From the NCBI GenBank assembly GCA_937901125.1, contig CALCGT010000033.1, positions 1 through 52,347 on the forward strand: a stretch of DNA of 52,347 nucleotides, read 5' to 3'. The first letter of the stretch is position 1, and the number at the start of each line of letters is the position of its first letter. The DNA comes from an uncultured Clostridia bacterium. GTDB lineage: Bacteria > Bacillota > Clostridia > Lachnospirales > Anaerotignaceae. Under the pieces are notes generated by a model. It saw nothing but the letters and a program-made list of their open reading frames with translations, had not been told where the DNA came from and did no database searches. This document shows positions 51,598-52,347 of the stretch, piece by piece. The position numbers and the translations under genes were made by a program.

Positions 51598-52236
51598 TTA
51601 GTCCTGTGTCTTCATACAATTTCCAAGCATAACCATAAACTTAATACAAAGCTGTATTTCCTCAGAAAATTTATTCCATTCCTTAATTGATTTAATACCA
51701 TGAAAAATATTATTTCGATATCTATAAACAACAAATATTAACAAGGCTATCTTCTCATCCTTATATATTCTAGAATAAGACTTTGATAATACTCTTTCAA
51801 TTTTATACCAATCTCTTCCTGCTACAAGTTTTCTATATTTACTATGGTCCTGATATCGATCATAAAAATGTCTTGCAATCATATCCAATTCTACATCTGG
51901 TATTTCTGACCTAACCTCTTTAGAGATATCTATAATTTGCTTATGACTCATATCATTATTGAATATTTTTGTTTCAAGTATTGGCCATATCAAAAGAAAA
52001 ATCGTTGCTGTTTGATTTTTCACGGTTTCCGAAACAAGCCAATCATCTATTTTCAATGTTTTAGCCAACCATTCATATACCATCTTTTCTATATCATCAT
52101 CTAGCACTATATCTTTTTCTCTCTCTGGGATGACATACTGTTCTTTTCCACAAAATGGACAGTATCGAAAACTATAATCTGGATATTTTATTTCTTTTCC
52201 ACACGAGACACATACAAAACTTTCTACTTCTTCCAT
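51598..52236 (-). CDS. Zinc-ribbon protein with HEPN-like C-terminal motif
   Basis: 212 residues from ATG 52236 (GAGAGG 9 bases upstream; the ATG at 52245 touches that site). The N-terminus holds a four-Cys zinc ribbon (CVSCGKEI, then YCPFCGKEQ). The C-terminal half is helical and ends with VVYRYRNNIFHGIKSIKEW; the pattern Arg-x4-His (RNNIFH) is the active-site motif of HEPN RNases. The middle (ILETKIFNNDMSHKQIIDI, DMIARHFYDRYQDHSKYRKL) has no known motif. The gene is clearly richer in A+T than its neighbours and lies next to an IS30 end, so it was probably acquired. Function as an RNase of a defence or stress kind is an inference. Confidence 0.65.
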   Translation of the reverse strand: MEEVESFVCVSCGKEIKYPDYSFRYCPFCGKEQYVIPEREKDIVLDDDIEKMVYEWLAKTLKIDDWLVSETVKNQTATIFLLIWPILETKIFNNDMSHKQIIDISKEVRSEIPDVELDMIARHFYDRYQDHSKYRKLVAGRDWYKIERVLSKSYSRIYKDEKIALLIFVVYRYRNNIFHGIKSIKEWNKFSEEIQLCIKFMVMLGNCMKTQD

Positions 52237-52301
52237 AATAAACATCCTCTCAGTTTTTCTTACATTATATCGTCATATCCTATTTTTTTCTACTTGAATT
52301 G

Positions 52302-52347
52302 TCAAGTCAAGTGCAACGATACAGAAAAATAAACTTCATAAGGGGTT
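52302..52347 (-). mobile_element. IS30-family transposase C-terminal end (partial at window edge)
   Basis: The minus strand reads PYEVYFSVSLHLT then TGA (complement of 52302-52304), the same C-terminus as at 1-99, in inverse orientation. Sequence identity with the left copy extends from the window edge to 52293. The remainder of the IS lies outside. The neighbouring intergenic bases (52237-52292) are AT-rich. Confidence 0.82.

Noticed and set aside
1..52347. A 52-kb composite transposon flanked by IS30 copies
   Set aside because: The region contains core genes (polA, coaE, malic enzyme, SpoU) that argue against a mobile unit, and the IS copies are cut by the window edge, so they more likely mark contig ends.

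Overview
The window is a 52.3 kb stretch of DNA from a low-to-moderate GC Firmicute, most likely an anaerobic Clostridia (Lachnospirales-like). The evidence is the strong GGAGG ribosome sites, glycyl radical chemistry with an SPASM-free activase, an Etf-linked dehydrogenase, a TRAP carrier, a YtrA-type GntR/ABC system, PolA without an evident proofreading site, and DUF3842 and LUD proteins. Genus cannot be named from sequence alone. Both ends are the same IS30-family transposase 3' end, in opposite orientation, so the window is probably one contig bounded by IS30 copies.

Region 1 (0.1-13.9 kb): a catabolic locus. Three near-identical 15-bp palindromes precede a decayed operon: FAD-linked oxidase, TRAP small and large permeases, two class III aminotransferases, an FGGY kinase, and EtfB/EtfA. 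An intact RpiR/SIS regulator follows. Nearly every operon gene carries frameshifts, nonsense codons or internal deletions; only the first aminotransferase is full length. Beyond a terminator lies an intact XRE-cupin regulator, a 790-residue glycyl radical enzyme and its activase. The radical enzyme has Cys-Val-Val where lyases of the family usually have Cys-x-Glu.

Region 2 (14.05-27.98 kb): an integrated element of about 13.93 kb. It splits an ABC-transporter permease gene: the last ~33 codons are at 13.95-14.05 kb and the first ~239 codons at 27.98-28.70 kb. Joining them at the shared AGTTT restores the reading frame exactly. A large serine recombinase ends on the right junction. The cargo is a broken histidine kinase with its response regulator, small membrane proteins, a flavodoxin-like protein, a tandem acetyltransferase, a folate operon (folE-HD-folP-folBK) and a GntR-controlled ABC system. 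No relaxase or conjugation genes are visible.

Region 3 (28.0-31.3 kb): the remainder of the interrupted transporter (permease N-part, ATPase, lipoprotein) on the minus strand, with an isochorismatase-like hydrolase on the plus strand between them.

Region 4 (31.5-49.8 kb): ordinary housekeeping DNA. It holds polA-coaE-lytic transglycosylase-peptide-binding lipoprotein-galT-like, then DUF3842, HAD phosphatase, thiamine-binding protein, fumarase (one frameshift) with malic enzyme, UPF0178, LUD, SpoU methylase, polysaccharide deacetylase, YmaF, a radical SAM protein, a Cys-rich membrane protein, a TIM-barrel protein, a shortened CNNM/CBS protein and ferritin.

Region 5 (49.8-52.3 kb): a defective IS3-family element, a low-molecular-weight tyrosine phosphatase, and an AT-rich zinc-ribbon protein with an HEPN-like RNxxxH motif next to the right IS30 end. 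Many pseudogenes, IS copies and an integrated element together suggest a genome losing genes. Some single-base shifts in short homopolymers could instead be sequencing errors. No rRNA, tRNA or CRISPR array was seen.
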